A DNA stretch of 64,000 nt from ZLKRG08 sp046094385 (GCA_046094385.1 JBJTHJ010000027.1:7727-71726); one strand, 5' to 3'. Positions 8,634-18,310 are shown, numbered from the stretch's first letter. Made by a program: numbers and translations. The notes: generated by a model not told the origin, from the sequence alone.

Positions 8634-9923
8634 GTGAAGAGCGTCGCCATAGATCTGACACCGCTTCGCAGATATCGCGATTTTCGATTGATCTTCACTG
8701 CCGGCCTTTTCTCATATTTCGGCACCATGATTACTTTGGTAGCACTGCCCTTTCAAATTAAAGAGCTAACCAATTCCTATTGGATGGTCGGCTTGATTGG
8801 CAGCGTAGAGATCGTTCCACTGGTAATTTTTGGACTATATGGCGGCGTACTTGCAGATCATGTAGATCGAAAGAAGATGATCTGGTTTACTGAATTTGGC
8901 ACCTTGATTGCGACTTTAGTGCTTTTTCTAAATGCGCTTCGTGATGAACCAAGCGTGATTGTGATCTTCGTGATTGCTGCGGTATTCGCTGCTTTAAGTG
9001 GCTTGAAGCGACCTAGCCAAGATGCGATATTGCCACGATTGGTTAACCATAATGATCTGCCGAGCGCCACTGCACTCATGAGTCTTCGTTGGCAATTTGG
9101 CGGAATCGTTGGACCAGCAGTTGGTGGCTTGATTGTTGCTTCATATGGTGCGCAAGCTGGTTATCTTGTTGATTGCACTACATTTATAGTTTCGTTGACC
9201 TTACTATCAAGAATTAATTCGGTGCCGCCGCTTACAACGCGGACTAGCCCCACCATACAAAGTCTCATGGAGGGAATCCGATATGCAGTTGGCAGGAAGG
9301 ATCTGCTTGGAACCTACGTGGTTGACCTTGCTGCAATGTTCCTTGCGATGCCAATTGCGCTCTTTCCATTTTGGGCTGATGCAATTGGTGCGCCTTGGGC
9401 GCTTGGGCTTTTCTACTCATCCATTACCACCGGCGCAGTAATAGTCACTCTATCTAGTGGTTGGATGAGAAATTATCCAAAACATGGAAAAGCAGTGGTG
9501 ATTGGCGCACTTGGATGGGGAGTCGCAATTGTGATTGCTGGAACCACTGATTCTCTGCCATTAGTAATTGGCTCACTAATCGTGGCAGGTGCATTTGATC
9601 AGGTCAGTGCGATGTTTCGAGGTTTCATCTGGAATCAATCGATTCCTGATGAACTAAGAGGACGTCTCGCTGGAATAGAGATGATCTCCTACCTCGTGGG
9701 TCCGCTTGGTGGACAAGCCAGAGCCGGTGGCATGGCGGCATTGACTTCGCTTAGAACTTCGATAATTGGTGGTGGAGTTCTATGTATCGGCTTTGTGGCA
9801 GTTATCGCATCCGCCATGGAGAAGTTTAGAAATTACGATGTGAGAACAAATGAATATGCTTTAAGAGAGATTGAGATCAGAAAGGCCAGAGAGGCTTCTA
9901 GAGATGCTTCTTTGGACTCTTAA
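8634..9923 (+). CDS. MFS exporter, EntS-like (MFS_3 family)
   Basis: The 429-residue protein has about 12 hydrophobic segments. The loop GVLADHVDRKKM (about residues 75-88) is the MFS motif between helices 2 and 3, and GLKRPSQDAILPRLV with ATALMSLRWQFGGIVGPAVGG resembles EntS/MFS_3 exporters of siderophores, drugs or metabolites. The substrate is unknown. It stands alone on the plus strand, inserted between ffh and rpsP, which are neighbours in many actinobacteria, so it may be a lineage-specific insertion. The start is GTG with no Shine-Dalgarno sequence but a well-placed promoter. Confidence 0.82.
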   Translation: MKSVAIDLTPLRRYRDFRLIFTAGLFSYFGTMITLVALPFQIKELTNSYWMVGLIGSVEIVPLVIFGLYGGVLADHVDRKKMIWFTEFGTLIATLVLFLNALRDEPSVIVIFVIAAVFAALSGLKRPSQDAILPRLVNHNDLPSATALMSLRWQFGGIVGPAVGGLIVASYGAQAGYLVDCTTFIVSLTLLSRINSVPPLTTRTSPTIQSLMEGIRYAVGRKDLLGTYVVDLAAMFLAMPIALFPFWADAIGAPWALGLFYSSITTGAVIVTLSSGWMRNYPKHGKAVVIGALGWGVAIVIAGTTDSLPLVIGSLIVAGAFDQVSAMFRGFIWNQSIPDELRGRLAGIEMISYLVGPLGGQARAGGMAALTSLRTSIIGGGVLCIGFVAVIASAMEKFRNYDVRTNEYALREIEIRKAREASRDASLDS

Positions 9924-9927
9924 ATTT

Positions 9928-11361
9928 CTATCGCTCTTCTGCGGCACGTTTTGCTGGATTTCCACTACGAGACTTTTTCTTATTAACAACTGGCGTTCTT
10001 GATTGAGATGGCATGGCCGGTATCGGTGGCATTCCAGGTAGCGATCCCCCACTTCGCATGACCTTCATCGCTTTCTGTGCCTGTGCAAAGCGATCTACCA
10101 AATTATTCACCTCTGATACTTGGCGACCACTTCCCTTTGCAATTCGCGCACGACGTGAACCATTTAGGATTTTTGGATCGCGTCGCTCCGCCGGAGTCAT
10201 TGATTGCACAATCGCAGTGGATTTGGTGATTTCAGAGTCATCAATATTTGCCATCTGCTTCTTAACTTGTGCAGAGTTCAACCCGGGCATCATGCCGAGA
10301 ATCTTCGACATCGACCCCATCTTGGAGATTCCCTGCAATTGTTCTAGAAAATCTTCAAGAGTGAAGTCCTCGCCTTTCTCAAACTTCTCTTCCAGCCTCT
10401 TGGTAGTTTGCGCATCCAAAGCTTTCTTAGCTTGCTCTGCCAAGGTAGCTACATCGCCTAAACCTAGAATCCTAGAAGCCATTCGCTCTGGGTAGAAAAT
10501 ATCGAACTCATTCAACTTCTCACCGGTTGATGCAAAGAGGATTGGCTTTCCAGTTAATTTGGCAATTGAAAGCGCAGCGCCACCTTTGGCATCGCCATCT
10601 AACTTAGTTAGGACTACTCCATCAAAGCCCACGCCCTCACTAAAGGCATTTGCAGTGCGCACTGCATCCTGTCCGATCATCGCGTCAACGACAAATAAGA
10701 TCTCATCTGGCTTTACCGCATCACGAATGGCAATCGCTTCATTCATAAGCTCTTGATCTACGCCGAGTCGACCAGCGGTATCCACAATCACCATGTTGTG
10801 TAACTTCTGTCTTGCGAAATCCAAGCCAGCTTTAGCGACTTTAACTGGGTCGCCAACACCATTGCCAGGTTCCGGTGCAAATACAGGAATTGATACTTGC
10901 TCACCAACTATCTGTAATTGCGTTACCGCATTCGGCCTTTGTAGATCAGAGGCCACCAAGAGCGGCGTATTACCTTGTTCCTTTAAATACTTGGCCAATT
11001 TTCCAGCCAAAGTGGTTTTACCGGCACCCTGAAGACCTGCCAACATGATGACTGTAGGTGGATTTTTTGCAAACCTTATTCGGCGAGCTTCTCCGCCTAA
11101 AGTTTCCACCAACTCAGCATGAATAAGATCAAAAATCGCTTGTGCCTGGTTGGTTCCGGCTTGCAAACTCGGTAATAGCTCCAAAGATTTGTTTCGTGCG
11201 CTCTCTACGAATTGATCTACTACCTCAAGAGCCACATCTGCATCTAATAAAGCGGCACGAATTTCGCTAAAAGTATCATCTATATCCGAAGGCGATAACT
11301 TCCCGCGGCCTCGGAGCTTTGATAGCGCCGAGCCAAAACGGGAAGTTAGGCCTTCGAACAT
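9928..11361 (-). CDS. ffh: Signal recognition particle protein Ffh
   Basis: This 477-residue SRP GTPase binds signal sequences of nascent membrane proteins and docks with FtsY. The N domain covers about residues 1-90; G motifs are GLQGAGKTT (109-117), DTAGRL and TKLDGDAKGG. The methionine-rich M domain follows from about residue 300 (GMMPGLNSAQ, then the RIAKGSGR RNA-binding helix). The C-terminal tail is basic and proline-rich. It lies 18 bases after glnB. Its convergent neighbour is the MFS exporter. Confidence 0.96.
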   Translation of the reverse strand: MFEGLTSRFGSALSKLRGRGKLSPSDIDDTFSEIRAALLDADVALEVVDQFVESARNKSLELLPSLQAGTNQAQAIFDLIHAELVETLGGEARRIRFAKNPPTVIMLAGLQGAGKTTLAGKLAKYLKEQGNTPLLVASDLQRPNAVTQLQIVGEQVSIPVFAPEPGNGVGDPVKVAKAGLDFARQKLHNMVIVDTAGRLGVDQELMNEAIAIRDAVKPDEILFVVDAMIGQDAVRTANAFSEGVGFDGVVLTKLDGDAKGGAALSIAKLTGKPILFASTGEKLNEFDIFYPERMASRILGLGDVATLAEQAKKALDAQTTKRLEEKFEKGEDFTLEDFLEQLQGISKMGSMSKILGMMPGLNSAQVKKQMANIDDSEITKSTAIVQSMTPAERRDPKILNGSRRARIAKGSGRQVSEVNNLVDRFAQAQKAMKVMRSGGSLPGMPPIPAMPSQSRTPVVNKKKSRSGNPAKRAAEER

Positions 11362-11379
11362 AAGAAGGAGATTGTAAGG

Positions 11380-11718
11380 CTAAATTGCGGAAACGCCTCT
11401 TTCGCCTGTACGCACTCGGACAATCTCCTCGATTGGAGTTACCCAAACTTTGCCATCACCTATAGCGCCGGTATTTGCGCTCTTTACAATCGTATTTAAT
11501 ACCGACTCCACTTCACCATCATCAACGATGATTTCCAAGCGAACCTTTGGAATTAAATTAACGACATACTCTGCGCCACGATAAACCTCAGTGTGGCCCA
11601 TTTGACGACCAAAGCCAGAGGCATCAGAGACGGTCATTCCTTTGATACCAATCTCTTGGAGTGCGCTCTTTACCGATTCCATAGCGCCTGGCTTCAAGAT
11701 TGCAGTTACTAGTTTCAT
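11380..11718 (-). CDS. glnB: Nitrogen regulatory protein PII
   Basis: The 112-residue length and sequence are typical of PII. The T-loop is GFGRQMGHTEVYRGAEYVV with Tyr46 and the modifiable Tyr51, and the B-loop is TGAIGDGKVWV. PII senses 2-oxoglutarate and ATP/ADP and plugs the AmtB channel when nitrogen is plentiful. It overlaps amtB by four bases, the usual coupled arrangement (such genes are also named glnK). The modifying enzyme gene glnD, normally next in actinobacteria, is absent here. Confidence 0.95.
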   Translation of the reverse strand: MKLVTAILKPGAMESVKSALQEIGIKGMTVSDASGFGRQMGHTEVYRGAEYVVNLIPKVRLEIIVDDGEVESVLNTIVKSANTGAIGDGKVWVTPIEEIVRVRTGERGVSAI

Positions 11719-13004
11719 AGCTTTGCTCCTACCAATGACTCATATGCGGTCTCTCTATGTTCTGCGAAATCGATTCCAGAAACTTCATCATTTCGATCTG
11801 CTCGAAATCCGATTGTCTTATCAAGCGCTTTACCGATTACGAAGGTCACTACAAATGAGTAGACCATCACGATTAGAACTCCTATGGCTTGGGTGATTAA
11901 AAGTGAGGTCCCCCCACCACTAAATAGCCCATCGCCACCTAGTTCGTTTGCTGTTTTGGTAGCGAAGAGTCCGATGGCAAGTGATCCCCAGATTCCACCA
12001 AATAGGTGTACTCCAACCACATCCAGCGAATCATCAAAACCTAACTTGTATTTAAGGCCAACTGCAAGCGCACAGATCGCGCCAGCGAAGATTCCTATGA
12101 CTACCGCTGCCCACGGCTCGACAAACGCACAAGCAGGCGTAATTGCAACTAATCCTGCAACTGCACCTGATGCGGCACCTAAAGAGGTTGGATGTCCATC
12201 ACGTAGCTTTTCAACCAATAGCCAACCAATTAGCGCACCACCTGTTGCAACTTGGGTGTTTATCAGCGCAAGCCCCGCAATACCATTTGCACCAAGTGCG
12301 CTACCGGCATTAAATCCAAACCAGCCAAACCAAAGTAGTCCGGAGCCAAGTAGCACTAATGGAAGTGAGTGCGGACGCATCGGCTCACGTCGCCAACCAA
12401 TTCGCTTTCCAAGCACTAAGGCAAGCGCAAGACCTGCGGCACCTGCATTAATATGCACTGCAGTTCCACCGGCGAAATCTAATACGCCCATTCCTGCGAG
12501 CAAGCCCACACCTTTGAGTTCTTCCCCAATTTTGTCGCCAAAATCGAATACCCAGTGTGCAACTGGGAAGTAAACCAAACTAACCCAAAGCGCTACGAAA
12601 ACTGCCCAAGTTGTGAACTTCGCACGATCGGCAATTGCTCCTGAAATTAGCGCTGGGGTAATGATCGCAAACATCAATTGAAAGGCTGCAAAGGCTAGAG
12701 TTGGAATTGGATATAAGCCACCATTATTTGCAAAAGATGTTTCCAGATTGCTGATTCCGTTCAAACCAAATTCCCCAATAAATGCTGAATCGGCTTTGTA
12801 ACCAAATGTCCAGTTATACCCGTAAAAGACCCATAGGACACTGACAATTCCGATGGTTATAAAAGACATCATCATCATGTTCAATACGCTCTTGGTTCTG
12901 ACCATGCCACCGTAGAAAAATGCAAGACCAGGCGTCATCAAAAGAACTAAGGCACTGCTTGCCAATACCCAAGCAGTGTCACCACTATTTAAAACCACAT
13001 CCAT
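11715..13004 (-). CDS. amtB: Ammonium transporter AmtB
   Basis: This 429-residue channel has 11 predicted membrane helices. The twin pore histidines are His184 (in AVHINAG) and His333 (in GVHLFGG), and FYGGMVRTKSVLN near the N-terminus is the family signature. It conducts ammonium/ammonia and is shut by PII, encoded by the overlapping next gene. The 79-base leader toward ftsY contains nested inverted repeats and a GlnR-like half-match. Confidence 0.96.
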   Translation of the reverse strand: MDVVLNSGDTAWVLASSALVLLMTPGLAFFYGGMVRTKSVLNMMMMSFITIGIVSVLWVFYGYNWTFGYKADSAFIGEFGLNGISNLETSFANNGGLYPIPTLAFAAFQLMFAIITPALISGAIADRAKFTTWAVFVALWVSLVYFPVAHWVFDFGDKIGEELKGVGLLAGMGVLDFAGGTAVHINAGAAGLALALVLGKRIGWRREPMRPHSLPLVLLGSGLLWFGWFGFNAGSALGANGIAGLALINTQVATGGALIGWLLVEKLRDGHPTSLGAASGAVAGLVAITPACAFVEPWAAVVIGIFAGAICALAVGLKYKLGFDDSLDVVGVHLFGGIWGSLAIGLFATKTANELGGDGLFSGGGTSLLITQAIGVLIVMVYSFVVTFVIGKALDKTIGFRADRNDEVSGIDFAEHRETAYESLVGAKL

Positions 13005-13022
13005 TTGTATTCACCTATCCCT

Positions 13023-13062
13023 GAAGGATTAAGAGCTCAACGCTGAGATGGGAGCATCCTTC
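13023..13062 (-). promoter_or_regulatory. Nested inverted repeats in the amtB leader
   Basis: Seven-base arms GAAGGAT (13023-13029) and ATCCTTC (13056-13062) match perfectly. Inside them are GCTC/GAGC (13035-13038 and 13052-13055) and the competing small hairpin CTCA/TGAG (13036-13039 and 13044-13047). The element sits about 20-60 bases before the amtB start and could form alternative RNA folds or be a protein site; no function is proven. Confidence 0.35.
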
Positions 13063-13083
13063 ATTTGGGTGGTTACAGAAGTG

Positions 13084-13896
13084 TTAAGAGAGCAGTCCTT
13101 TTACGTAAGCATTGGCATCGAATGTTTCGAAATCGTTAACAGATTCTCCGGTACCCACCCATTTCACGGGGATATCAAATTTGTGCTCAATGGCTAGCGC
13201 AATACCGCCCCGGGCCGAACCATCGAGCTTGGTGAGGATGATTCCAGTTACCTCGACCGCCTCGGTGAAAATTGCGGCTTGCGCCAGACCATTTTGTCCC
13301 GTGGTCGCATCGATTACCAACAAGACCTCTGAAACTTGCGCACTCTTTTCTATCACGCGACGCACTTTCGCAAGCTCCGCCATCAAATCTGCCTTATTGT
13401 GTAGACGTCCAGCGGTATCGACTATGAGGTTATCTAGCTGGTGATCCAAAAAATATTTAGTTGCATCAAAGACCACTGCAGCCGGATCCGAACTATCAGT
13501 ATTGCTAATCACGGGAACTTCGATCTTGGCGCCCCAAGTCTTCAATTGCTCAACCGCCGCCGCTCTAAAGGTATCTGCAGCCGCAAGTGCGCTCTTGCCG
13601 GGGAGTACCTTTGCAAGCTTGGCAGCCGAAGTAGTCTTTCCGGTGCCATTAACACCCACAATCAAAATCACTCCGGATTTGGTAGTGCGATCTTTCATGG
13701 AGAGAGCATCGGTAAGACTTTGAGTAAGGGCAGCTATTGGAGCTAACTTCGATTTGCGAGAGCCATTGATGATGCTATCTGTAAGTTCGCGGCCTAAATC
13801 TGATTTTAAAAGCTCTGCTTCTAGCTCTTTCCAATCTGATTCTTTGGCCTCACTTGAGCCAAGCACTCTTTCTACAAACTTTTTGAAAAGACCCAT
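13084..13896 (-). CDS. ftsY: Signal recognition particle receptor FtsY
   Basis: The 270-residue protein is little more than the NG GTPase core: N domain about 1-70, G1 GVNGTGKTT (81-89), DTAGRLHNK and TKLDGSARGG. The long acidic A domain of E. coli and many actinobacterial FtsY proteins is missing; only a short amphipathic MGLFKKFVERVLG remains for membrane binding. It pairs with Ffh, encoded nearby, and lies 25 bases after smc. Confidence 0.95.
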   Translation of the reverse strand: MGLFKKFVERVLGSSEAKESDWKELEAELLKSDLGRELTDSIINGSRKSKLAPIAALTQSLTDALSMKDRTTKSGVILIVGVNGTGKTTSAAKLAKVLPGKSALAAADTFRAAAVEQLKTWGAKIEVPVISNTDSSDPAAVVFDATKYFLDHQLDNLIVDTAGRLHNKADLMAELAKVRRVIEKSAQVSEVLLVIDATTGQNGLAQAAIFTEAVEVTGIILTKLDGSARGGIALAIEHKFDIPVKWVGTGESVNDFETFDANAYVKGLLS

Positions 13897-13921
13897 ATTC
13901 TTTTACTAATCAACTTTATAG

Positions 13922-16900
13922 TTATGCAGTTTCGGACTCACGAAGTCTCTGTGAAATAACTTCCGTGACTCCATCGCCGCGCATAGTAACTCCGTAAAGT
14001 GCATCAGCAACTTCCATTGTGCGCTTTTGATGGGTAATGATGATCAATTGTGAGTTGGTACGTAGATCCTCCAAGACTCCCAACAATCTCTGGAGATTTA
14101 CATCATCAAGTGCGGCTTCAACCTCATCCAAGATGTAGAAAGGACTTGGGCGAGATTTGAAAATCGCAACCAACATCGCCACCACGGTCAACGACTTCTC
14201 GCCACCTGAAAGCAACGAAAGCCTCTTAATGCGCTTTCCAGGAGGACGCGCTTCGATATCCACACCGGTAGTTAGTAAGTCATCTGGATTGGTCAATATC
14301 AATCGACCTTCACCGCCTGGGAAGAGTCTCTCGAAAATATCCTTGAAGTGTTTAGCAGTCTCTTCGTAGGCTTCCATGAAGATTGATTGGACCCGATCAT
14401 CTACCTCTTTGACGATGTCAAGAAGGTCTTTCTTGGTTCGCTTTAAATCCTCTAATTGTTCAGTTAGGAATTTTAATCGCTCTTCTACCGAGTTATATTC
14501 TTCGAGCGCTAGTGGATTTATCTTGCCTAGGAGATTTAGCGCTTTCTCGGTTTGAGCCAAACGTTTCTCTTGTTGATCGCGACGATAAGGCACATGTTCG
14601 CCTTCGATAATTTGGCCATCATCGGTTTCGATAAATGTCGGCACATCGCGATGTGGTCCATATTCATTCTGCAGAGTTTCAACATCTACGCCGAAATCTT
14701 CAAGCGCTTTTTGAGCTAACGCTTCAATCCGAAGTCGTTGCTCACTTCTAGCTAGCTCATCGCGATGGACGCTAGAGGTAAGTTGCTCAAGCTCCTGCGC
14801 TAACTCTCGATTGCGAGAACGAACAGCGAGCGTCTCACCTTCGCGCTGTTGCTTTGACTCCTCCAATCGCGAACGTTCTGCACCAGCCTTTGCGATTGAG
14901 CGTTCGATATGCACCAATGTCTCGTAAGCCGCCTCGCCGATTGCTTGCGATACCACCGCTGCTCTAGCTCGATTTGCTCGACGATTGATCGCATTCTCAT
15001 TGGCAACTCGCTCGGCAAGGGCTGCTGCCTCCAAACTTGAAGCGCGCTCTGCAATCGAGTTAACGCGTTCCTCAGCTGTGCGAACTGCAAGTCGCGCCTC
15101 AACTTCTGCGCTTCTAACCACAGTTAGTTTCTCTCGAAGCGCTTCAGCTACCGAATGATCAGGTTCTGTGATCTCTACATGTTGACCTAACTGGCTCTTT
15201 GCAATCTCTAATTCACGTTCGTCAGCCACTCGCTCATTGGCGGCTTCTGAGATCGCAATGTCCAATCGCTCTACCTCTGCCTTTGCAGATTTTATGTTCT
15301 GCCCTGCCACTGCCAGTTGTTCGGTTAATGCAGAGATGCGCGCATCCGAGTCATTTAATCTAGATAGCGCTAAGTCATATTCGCTTTGACGATTTGATAA
15401 CCCATGTTGCGCACTTTGTATTTCAAAGGTTAGTCGTTCGCACTCATGGTTAGCATCAACTAGTTCCTTAGTAAGTTCAGTCATTAGTGATTGAATCTCT
15501 ATTAAAGAACTTTGATTCTTGGATCCGCCACGGACTTGGGAATTGGTAAATCTATCTCCATCTAGAGTAACTACTATCAATTCGAAACGATCCTGGTGCG
15601 AAGCCAAGATTTGAGCTGCGCTTTCAGCGCTCTCTGCTAGCGCCACATTTGCCAATATTGCACCGAGTAATGCAGATACTGACTCTGTGCTTACATAATT
15701 AAGTAAAGGGGTTAAGCCAGCTGGTAATTGGCTTCCTGGCAGCTTGGCCCCATTTGAGACTAAGAGTTCTGCTTGTCCTAGATTCTGATTACGAAGAGTG
15801 TTGATCGCAGTTACTGCGGTATTTAAATCTTGCACCACAATTGAATCTGACAAAGTGCCAAGTGCTGCAGCTACTGCAGATTCATAGCCAGGTTGCACCG
15901 TAATCAAAGTTGCTAGAGAGCCAAGCAGGCGAACGCCACGAGAATCCTGCAAGAGTGCAGAGGAACCATCTCTGTTTTGGCTAGTCAATTTGAGCGCTTC
16001 CAACTTTGATTCTATGGAATTACGCTTTCGATCCGCGCTACGCTCGGCCTCATTTAATTTAGAGAGCGCCTCTTTTGCCTTATCTAAGGATGTCTTAGCG
16101 CTTTCAAACTGGGTATCTAAGCCAATCTCACCGCTATCTGCACTCGCAATCTCTAACTCAAACTGTGCATACTCGCTCTGCGCATTTTCAGCTCTAGTCT
16201 TCGCATCATCTCTAGCTTTCGTTAAACGAGTGATCTCTTGAGCCATCGCATCTAAACGAGCTTGCAAAGATTTGATATGGCCTTCTTGGCGTGCCGTTCC
16301 TTCGCGCTGATCTGCAATTGCCCTTAGCATCGCTGCAATGCGATCCTCTTCTGCTTTTACATCGATCTCTAAATTTCTAAGCGAGTTGATTGCTTGATTT
16401 AACTCATCCTGCTTGCCATGTAAGCCAACCCGAAGTTGCTGTTCCTCGGCTCTTAGTGTTGATGCTTCTTGATCGAGCGCCTCTGGATCTCTACCGGATG
16501 TGATTTCAGAATCCTGAGTTAAGAATCTAGTGCGCTCCTGTGCCAGTGCTGCCACTGCTCGCAATTTCTCACGAATTCCAGTGAGTGCATAGTAAGTCTC
16601 TTGCGCCTCGGTAAGTAGTGGACCTTCAAATGCCGCTGCTGCATCTAGCGCCTCTTCGCGAGAACGAACTCCTTCCAAATCCGCTTCGACAATCGCCCTT
16701 CGCTCTCTTAGTGCATTCTCATCTGCAACTTCAGCGCTGAATAACTTATTCATTGAAATATAGTCATCTGCCAACAAACGTAACTTCACATCGCGTAAAT
16801 CAGCTTGGATTGTGGCCGCTTTCTTTGCGACCTCTGCTTGCTTTCCAAGCGGTTTTAGTTGTCTGCGTAGCTCTACGGTTAAGTCTTGAACTCGCGCCAT

Positions 16901-17461
16901 ATTGGCTTGCATGGAATCTAATTTGCGAAGCGCTTTCTCTTTGCGCTTACGATGCTTTAGAACACCGGCCGCCTCTTCGATAAAAGCTCTGCGCTCTTCA
17001 GGGGTTGCCATCAAGATCGCATCTAATTGGCCTTGGCCAACAATCACATGCATCTCACGGCCGATTCCGGAATCAGATAGCAACTCTTGGATATCTAAAA
17101 GCCTTACACCTTCACCATTGATTTGATATTCACTCTGTCCGTTACGAAAGAGAATTCTGGAGATTGTGACTTCGCTGTAATCAATCGGAAGCGAACCATC
17201 TGAATTGTCGATGGTGAGTGAGACTTCGGCTCGGCCAAGTGGCGCACGACCTGAAGTTCCAGCGAAGATGACATCTTCCATCTTGCCACCGCGCAGTGAT
17301 TTAGCGCCCTGCTCGCCCATTACCCAACTGATTGCATCAACCACATTGGACTTACCGGAGCCATTTGGACCAACCACGCAGGTGATACCTGGCTCTAATA
17401 ACAGGGTCGTTGAAGAGGCAAAGGACTTAAAGCCCTTGATGGTCAGACTCTTCAAATACAC
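13922..17461 (-). CDS. smc: Chromosome segregation protein SMC
   Basis: The 1179-residue length is standard. Walker A GPNGSGKSN is at residues 31-39, followed by a long coiled coil, a hinge around residues 500-650 (GVRLLGSLATLI, then the LPAG stretch), a second coiled coil, the ABC signature LLSGGEKS and Walker B FYILDEVEAALDD near the end. It compacts and organises the chromosome with ScpAB, not seen here. The start is GTG, nine bases after mutM, with only a weak ribosome site. Confidence 0.96.
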   Translation of the reverse strand: MYLKSLTIKGFKSFASSTTLLLEPGITCVVGPNGSGKSNVVDAISWVMGEQGAKSLRGGKMEDVIFAGTSGRAPLGRAEVSLTIDNSDGSLPIDYSEVTISRILFRNGQSEYQINGEGVRLLDIQELLSDSGIGREMHVIVGQGQLDAILMATPEERRAFIEEAAGVLKHRKRKEKALRKLDSMQANMARVQDLTVELRRQLKPLGKQAEVAKKAATIQADLRDVKLRLLADDYISMNKLFSAEVADENALRERRAIVEADLEGVRSREEALDAAAAFEGPLLTEAQETYYALTGIREKLRAVAALAQERTRFLTQDSEITSGRDPEALDQEASTLRAEEQQLRVGLHGKQDELNQAINSLRNLEIDVKAEEDRIAAMLRAIADQREGTARQEGHIKSLQARLDAMAQEITRLTKARDDAKTRAENAQSEYAQFELEIASADSGEIGLDTQFESAKTSLDKAKEALSKLNEAERSADRKRNSIESKLEALKLTSQNRDGSSALLQDSRGVRLLGSLATLITVQPGYESAVAAALGTLSDSIVVQDLNTAVTAINTLRNQNLGQAELLVSNGAKLPGSQLPAGLTPLLNYVSTESVSALLGAILANVALAESAESAAQILASHQDRFELIVVTLDGDRFTNSQVRGGSKNQSSLIEIQSLMTELTKELVDANHECERLTFEIQSAQHGLSNRQSEYDLALSRLNDSDARISALTEQLAVAGQNIKSAKAEVERLDIAISEAANERVADERELEIAKSQLGQHVEITEPDHSVAEALREKLTVVRSAEVEARLAVRTAEERVNSIAERASSLEAAALAERVANENAINRRANRARAAVVSQAIGEAAYETLVHIERSIAKAGAERSRLEESKQQREGETLAVRSRNRELAQELEQLTSSVHRDELARSEQRLRIEALAQKALEDFGVDVETLQNEYGPHRDVPTFIETDDGQIIEGEHVPYRRDQQEKRLAQTEKALNLLGKINPLALEEYNSVEERLKFLTEQLEDLKRTKKDLLDIVKEVDDRVQSIFMEAYEETAKHFKDIFERLFPGGEGRLILTNPDDLLTTGVDIEARPPGKRIKRLSLLSGGEKSLTVVAMLVAIFKSRPSPFYILDEVEAALDDVNLQRLLGVLEDLRTNSQLIIITHQKRTMEVADALYGVTMRGDGVTEVISQRLRESETA

Positions 17462-17470
17462 GCGGAAAAC

Positions 17471-18304
17471 CTATCGGGTTTGGCAGGCTGGACAGAGCCG
17501 CGACGAGCGGTTAGCGAAGGCAATTCTTATGATTTTCTCGCCACATCTGGGAGTTCTGCGACAAGGCTCACCTTCACGGCCATAAACGGCCAAAGATCTT
17601 TCAAAATATCCACTCTCGCCATTTACATTGATATATAGCTCATCAAAGGAGGTCCCGCCCGCTGCCAACGCTCGCTCCATGATCTTGGTAGCTGCTGTGA
17701 TTAAATTTAATATTTGAGTGGCACTCAAATCAGATGCGATTGTCTCTGGATGAATTCGAGCTCTCCAAAGCGCCTCGTCTGCATAGATATTACCAATTCC
17801 ACTAATAACTTCTTGGTCGAGGATTACTTTCTTGATTTGACCTCGCTTAGACGAGATTTGTTTGACCACTGAACGTTTATCAAAATCCGAATCAAAGGGA
17901 TCCCTGGCGATATGCGAGACCAAGTTAGGAATTTTGCCATCCAGTAAATCAACTGCCAACCAACCAAAGGTTCGTTGATCTATAAAGCGCATCTCGCGAC
18001 CATTAGAAAGCGTGAAATTTGCTCGTAGATGGCTCTCGCTCGGACTTCCAATCTTTTGAATTTTGAACTGGCCACTCATTCCAAGATGTGCCACTAAAAC
18101 TTCGGGGCGATTAAATTCGAACCACATGAACTTACCACGCCGTTTTACCGCCTTGATTGTGGCGTCTTTGAAAATTCTCAAAGTGTTTAGCGAATCGGCC
18201 CTTAAGGCCCTTGGGTGCAATTGCCTTGTGGAGACTATGGTTTTGCCGATTACATGCTTCTCAAGACCTGACCTAACAGTCTCTACCTCTGGTAACTCCG
18301 GCAT
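17471..18304 (-). CDS. mutM: Formamidopyrimidine-DNA glycosylase MutM
   Basis: This 277-residue base-excision enzyme removes 8-oxoguanine. The N-terminal MPELPEVE places the catalytic Pro2 and Glu3 correctly, and KRRGKFMWF carries the conserved lysine. The helix-two-turn-helix and GIGNIYADEALW follow. The C-terminal zinc finger is CRRTPRC then CPAC: its first knuckle has five residues between cysteines instead of the common two, while the 16-residue spacer to the second pair is normal. It sits between rnc and smc in the conserved actinobacterial order. Confidence 0.95.
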   Translation of the reverse strand: MPELPEVETVRSGLEKHVIGKTIVSTRQLHPRALRADSLNTLRIFKDATIKAVKRRGKFMWFEFNRPEVLVAHLGMSGQFKIQKIGSPSESHLRANFTLSNGREMRFIDQRTFGWLAVDLLDGKIPNLVSHIARDPFDSDFDKRSVVKQISSKRGQIKKVILDQEVISGIGNIYADEALWRARIHPETIASDLSATQILNLITAATKIMERALAAGGTSFDELYINVNGESGYFERSLAVYGREGEPCRRTPRCGEKIIRIAFANRSSRLCPACQTR

Positions 18305-18310
18305 TTGATT

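Noticed and set aside
8470..8661. Minus-strand 63-codon open frame between rpsP and the exporter
   Set aside because: It crosses the exporter start and promoter, and is Cys/Arg/Ser-rich without resemblance to a known protein.
11884..12573. Plus-strand 229-codon open frame inside amtB
   Set aside because: It is fully antisense to a clear AmtB gene, has low-complexity Ser/Pro/Ala composition and no ribosome site; a codon-bias shadow.
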